Assembly (NCBI GenBank): GCA_034769895.1
Contig: CM068367.1
Span: 114,126,654-114,190,653, forward strand
Length of the DNA: 64,000 nt
Direction: 5' to 3'
DNA from: Magicicada septendecula
Taxonomy: Eukaryota; Arthropoda; Insecta; Hemiptera; Cicadidae
Shown here: positions 61,160 to 64,000 of the stretch, piece by piece
Position numbering within the stretch: the stretch's first letter is position 1
Layout of the letters: the number at the start of each line of letters is the position of its first letter
Notes under the pieces: generated by a model
The model's database searches: none
What the model saw: only the letters and a program-made list of their open reading frames with translations
What the model was told of the DNA's origin: nothing
Program-made: the position numbers and the translations under genes

Positions 61160-62310
61160 GATCGCAGCGCGGTATCATACAGTGGGTTGGACCTGAAGTT
61201 GAGTTTATCATTGAGTATGTCGTCACATATGTCGGGGTTATTATGACCTCTATATATCTCGAATTCTTCGAGTGCATCCATGTAACGGCCCTTACTACAA
61301 TAATGTAGAGGTATAAGGTTAGCGTTTAAATTGGTATATGAATGATTGCTTGAAATTAGATGCCGTGTAAAATTAGATTTAATATTTTCTAGGGAAAAAT
61401 CACCCCTGTTAAAGTGGCTGTGTGGTGTGTGTGTTCACGGAATCGTTTGATAAAAGGTCTACCCGTTTGGCCGATATAAAAACGGTCACAATCGTCGCAT
61501 ATAAGCTTATAAACACCGGTTTTGGATTCATGTTGGTCTGAACGACTGGACGAACCAAGTTCCGTAGACGGTTATTTGTTTTAAAGGTAACGGTATAACC
61601 TATTTTACTTAAGGTGGATGTTAGGATCTTAGGCATCAGCTCGGTGTATGTTGTTGAGATGAATTTGTTATTAGGTGTATTATCTTGTGTCTGTCTGGAA
61701 CGACGGGCTTTGTGTTTTTTAAGGATGTTGTCAATCATTTGGCACTCATAACCGTTGGCCATAGCTATGTGTTTAATTATGTTGAGTTCACTCTCGAAAT
61801 CATCATTATTTAGGGAGATCATCAAAAGCCTGTGAATGAAACTGTTGTAGGCCGCTAATTTTTGAGAGAAAGGGTGGTGTGAGTCTGCATGTATGGTCAC
61901 GTCTGTGGTGGTAGGCTTTCTGTAAATTTTAAAATTTAAGTTGTTAAGTCGCCTAGTGACTGTAAGATCGAGAAAGTTGAGTTCATTGTTGGTTTCAGTT
62001 TCCATAGTAAACTGAATATTGTGAGTAACAGTATTCATATGGTTTTTAAGATTACTGATTTGGCGTAGAGTACCATTAAAAATCAGGAAAGTCATCAACA
62101 TATCGGCCATAGAAGATAATATTATTGGCCGAAGATGTTAATAGAAGATGTTATTATTAAGGACGTAGTTGTTTTCATAAAAATTAAGATATATATCAGC
62201 CAATAGGCCGGATAACGGTGAACCCATAGCCAGGCCATCGGTTTGAATATAGTAATTCCCGTTGAAAGTAAAATAGTTTTGTTGAAGGATGAGCCTTAGT
62301 AATGGTAATT
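61160..62310 (-). pseudogene. Penelope-like RT and GIY-YIG endonuclease relic
   Basis: From high to low coordinates the minus strand reads YYIQTDGLAMGSPLSGLLA and IYLNFYENN. A short internal duplication with a stop follows, then GRYVDDF, the catalytic box, then LIFNGTLRQISNLKNHM, LNFLDLTVTR and KIYRKPTTTDVTIHADSHHP. Next come KLAAYNSFIHRLL, NNKFISTTYTELMPKIL and NRLRNLVRPVVQTN. A 1-bp loss then shifts out of GVYKLICDDCDRFYIGQTGR, the GIY-YIG signature that is intact in piece C. The last recognisable block is LEEFEIYRGHNNPDICDDIL. Penelope-like elements use this RT and GIY-YIG pair for retrotransposition. The copy is dead. Confidence 0.9.
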
Positions 62311-62320
62311 AGTTCTTTAA

Positions 62321-62596
62321 TTGACACATTTTCACAGTTTGGACAGTGTCAAGTCAAAATTTGCAGAACACCTCATTTCCGAAAATCATAGCTACACAAA
62401 TTTTAAAACTAATTTGAAACCCCTTCACATATGTAAGAAAGGGCGATATTTGAACGCTCTTGAAGAATACGAAATTTATAAATCACACAATAATATTGGT
62501 ACCAAGCCGCATGTTTTAAATGATAAATTGGTCTTCAAATCAAATGTATTGTACAACACTGCCTTGCGCTACTGTCGTGGTGGGAGCGAGACATAG
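62321..62596 (+). pseudogene. Penelope-like C-terminal fragment
   Basis: The frame reads KFAEHLISENHSYTNFKTN, then KPLHICKKGRYLNALEEYEI, YKSHNNIGTKPHVLNDKLVF and SNVLYNTALRY. The HLI..NHSY and LEE.EIY..HNN blocks are the same as those after the GIY-YIG domain in pieces A and C, so this is the extreme C-terminus. The reverse transcriptase and the GIY-YIG core are absent. The apparent ATG start is not the native start. Confidence 0.85.
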
Positions 62597-62746
62597 ATTA
62601 GTGCGCGGTCGGTTTTCATACGATGTACATCGGTAACCTTCGTACTCGTTGTAAATATTATAATATGTTATATTAAGTTGTTTTATATTAGATTTTAATA
62701 TTTTAAGTGTTTGACAAGTGTATCATATTTAAACGATACACAATTA

Positions 62747-62800
62747 CTTTTTAAATTCTGATGATGGGACAAGGGTCCCGAAACATGTAAATTTATAAAG
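62747..62800 (+). ncRNA. hammerhead ribozyme candidate, type I
   Basis: The core can be read directly: CTGATGA at 62758-62764, one unpaired T, stem II GGGAC (62766-62770) with GTCCC (62775-62779) and loop AAGG, GAAA at 62780-62783, then C-AT-G-T-A (62784-62789). The last group gives a minimal stem III and a GUA cleavage triplet, so cleavage is expected after 62789. Stem I pairs 62747-62757 with 62790-62800 at 10 of 11 positions, with one T-T mismatch. Hammerheads with very short stem III are established in Penelope-like elements. The unpaired T after CTGATGA departs from the textbook core but recurs in the piece A tail. The fold is read by eye; activity is inferred. Confidence 0.75.
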
Positions 62801-62862
62801 ACGCTGTTTCTGGAAAGCCGCAGACGGTAAGTTCCAATATATTTGATTGAACAACACGTGGC

Positions 62863-63252
62863 TTGGTACTAAACATTTGGGATTTATTCCTTTTAAACAA
62901 ATTCATCTCAACAACAAACACCGAGCTGATGCCTAAGATCCTAACATCCACCTTAAGTAAAATAGGTTATACCGTTACCTTTAAAACAAATAACCGTCTA
63001 TGGAACTTGGTTCGTCCAGTCGTTCAGACCAACATTGAATCCAAAACCGGTGTTTATAAGCTTATATGCGACGATTGTGACCGTTTTTATATCGGCCAAA
63101 CGGGTAGACCTTTTATCAAACGATTCCGTGAACACATACCACACAGCCACTTTAACAGGGGTGATTTTTCCCTAGAAAATATTAAATATACTTTTACACG
63201 GCATCTAATTTCAAGCAATCATTCATATATCAATTTCAACGCTAACCTATAG
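62863..63252 (+). pseudogene. Penelope-like GIY-YIG endonuclease fragment
   Basis: The frame reads NKFISTTNTELMPKIL, TVTFKTNNRLWNLVRPVVQT, then the intact GIY-YIG signature GVYKLICDDCDRFYIGQTGR, then RFREH and TRHLISSNHSYINFNANL, and stops early. The GVY...YIG pair and the following arginine belong to the nuclease that cleaves the target for Penelope-type retrotransposition. The reverse transcriptase is missing. The first dozen codons of the frame lie before the element boundary. Confidence 0.88.
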
Positions 63253-63334
63253 CTCTACATTAGTGTAGTAAGGGCCGTTACATGGATGCACTCGAAGAAT
63301 TCGAGATATATAGAGGTCATAATAACCCCGATAT
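62896..63334 (+). mobile_element. Penelope-like element, piece C
   Basis: This is a direct follow-on to piece B and a near-identical inverted copy of 61228-61670. It begins within the linker before the GIY-YIG domain and is cut at 63334, where unrelated sequence beginning gggtgtccc starts. Confidence 0.85.
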
Positions 63335-63486
63335 TAGGGTGTCCCAAAAAAATCGAAGTCGGTTTTTTTGAACGCATACCCTCTTAATTTATTTATACGA
63401 TGTCAAAACAATTGTAAATAAAATTTCATAAACGTAGGACCTCGGCAACCCGTGCCGACGTGTATTGAAACTGTTGCCTGCTTTAG

Positions 63487-64000
63487 ATGCATGCTCGAAA
63501 ATCAAAAGAAGAACGTCTTCCGATTGTTATTTCATATGGAAATAAAGAACAACTTATTGCTGTGCCAAGGTTGGAAAGCTCTTCAGGAAGCGGACAGGCG
63601 CAGGCTATTTGGAACGCGATTGTAGACTGGAATCTCGAAGATAAAGTGCAAATTCTTTGTTGTGATACTACGGCTTCAAATACAGGTCATATCAATGGTG
63701 CCTGTGTGCTTCTTGAACAAAAACTTAATAGAGATATGCTTATTTTTGCTTGCCGCCATCAAGTGTATGAATTGGTGTTAAAAAGCGTGTTCGAAGTAAA
63801 AATCAGTCAAGTGACAACAAATCCTGATATTCCACTCTTCAAAAAGTTCCGAGATAACTGGAAAAGTGTCGATCCAGATAAAATACAGTGCTATAAAGAA
63901 AAGGTCGCATTGCACCTGACTGTTTCCGAAATTGACAATCTGCTTGAGTTGTACCGAACTGAACTGACCAAAGAAATAGTCAGAGATGACTATCGAGAGT
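63487..64000 (+). CDS. hAT-like transposase-related protein, partial
   Basis: The frame is open from ATG at 63487, right after an in-frame TAG, to the window end (171 codons, incomplete). It reads MHARKSKEERLPIVISYG, AVPRLESSSGSGQAQAIWNA, CCDTTASNTGHINGACVLLE, FACRHQVYELVLKSVFE and PLFKKFRDNW. The D in CCDTTASN and the following C-x-x-H in ACRHQ resemble the second catalytic aspartate block and the C..H of the RNase H fold in hAT transposases. I know similar proteins only as uncharacterised transposon-derived genes in animals. The lead sequence from 63335 (gggtgtcccaaaaaaatcg) cuts off Penelope piece C and may be the element's terminal repeat. The frame is uninterrupted, unlike its neighbours. 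Confidence 0.6.
   Translation, partial: MHARKSKEERLPIVISYGNKEQLIAVPRLESSSGSGQAQAIWNAIVDWNLEDKVQILCCDTTASNTGHINGACVLLEQKLNRDMLIFACRHQVYELVLKSVFEVKISQVTTNPDIPLFKKFRDNWKSVDPDKIQCYKEKVALHLTVSEIDNLLELYRTELTKEIVRDDYRE

Larger units (their letters stand above)
60941..62312 (-). mobile_element. Penelope-like element, piece A (inverted)
   Basis: This minus-strand piece covers the end of the reverse transcriptase, the GIY-YIG endonuclease, the C-terminus and a 3' tail. It is 5' truncated at about 62312, where the + strand piece B begins. Its 61228-61670 portion is a near-identical inverted copy of 62896-63334. Frameshifts and a small duplication have disabled it. Confidence 0.85.
62321..62880 (+). mobile_element. 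Penelope-like element, piece B
   Basis: Only the last part of the coding region and the 3' tail are present. It starts head-to-head against piece A and is followed directly by piece C. Its protein differs from A and C, so it is another family or subfamily. Its tail carries the hammerhead fold. Confidence 0.8.

Overview
The window is a gene-poor, AT-rich stretch of an animal genome. It is most likely an arthropod, probably an insect. That rests on the mix of repeats: RTE-type LINEs, Penelope-like elements, a Helitron, a mariner relic, hAT-type elements, very long di- and trinucleotide tracts and a satellite array. The sequence does not identify the species. I see no convincing host gene, and nearly every recognisable coding segment is a transposon relic.

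Layout. Positions 1-11778 are a tandem satellite with 77- and 78-bp monomers, roughly 145 copies, broken by a 500-N assembly gap. The left 2.1 kb of the array is copied 4,723 bp downstream with shared private variants. The array stops at the TG of a probable solo LTR (11779-12270), and a diverged second LTR lies at 12546-13070. From 13 to 23 kb there is mostly AT-rich non-coding DNA with microsatellites and two inverted repeats. From 23.4 to 26.3 kb there are three minus-strand 3' fragments of LINEs; the tail of the first has grown into a 255-bp trinucleotide tract. At 26.4-28.9 kb lies a decayed Helitron carrying a Pif1-type helicase pseudogene. From 29 to 37 kb there is unassigned DNA with one foldback element. 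An essentially full-length RTE LINE (37292-40774) sits between 13-bp target-site duplications and is broken by a single frameshift. From 41 to 54 kb there are diverged interspersed repeats, a short hAT-type element with likely 8-bp duplications, a mariner pseudogene and LINE scraps. A near-pure GGA tract of about 0.9 kb fills 54.9-55.9 kb. A 5'-truncated LINE with 11-bp duplications lies at 58980-59799. From 60.9 to 63.3 kb is a cluster of three Penelope-like element pieces, one inverted. A hAT-like transposase reading frame runs off the right end.

The most interesting signal is a hammerhead-ribozyme fold in the 3' tail of the middle Penelope piece (62747-62800, + strand). The conserved core, a 5-bp stem II, a minimal stem III and an 11-position stem I with one mismatch can all be read directly. 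A second core with the same layout lies on the minus strand in the tail of the inverted Penelope piece (60941-60976), though its stem I has decayed. Hammerheads in Penelope-like elements are already known as a class; what is specific here is the pair of tails and their shared layout. Other points worth checking are the nested duplication of the satellite, the growth of LINE tails into giant microsatellites, and several unnamed inverted-repeat elements.
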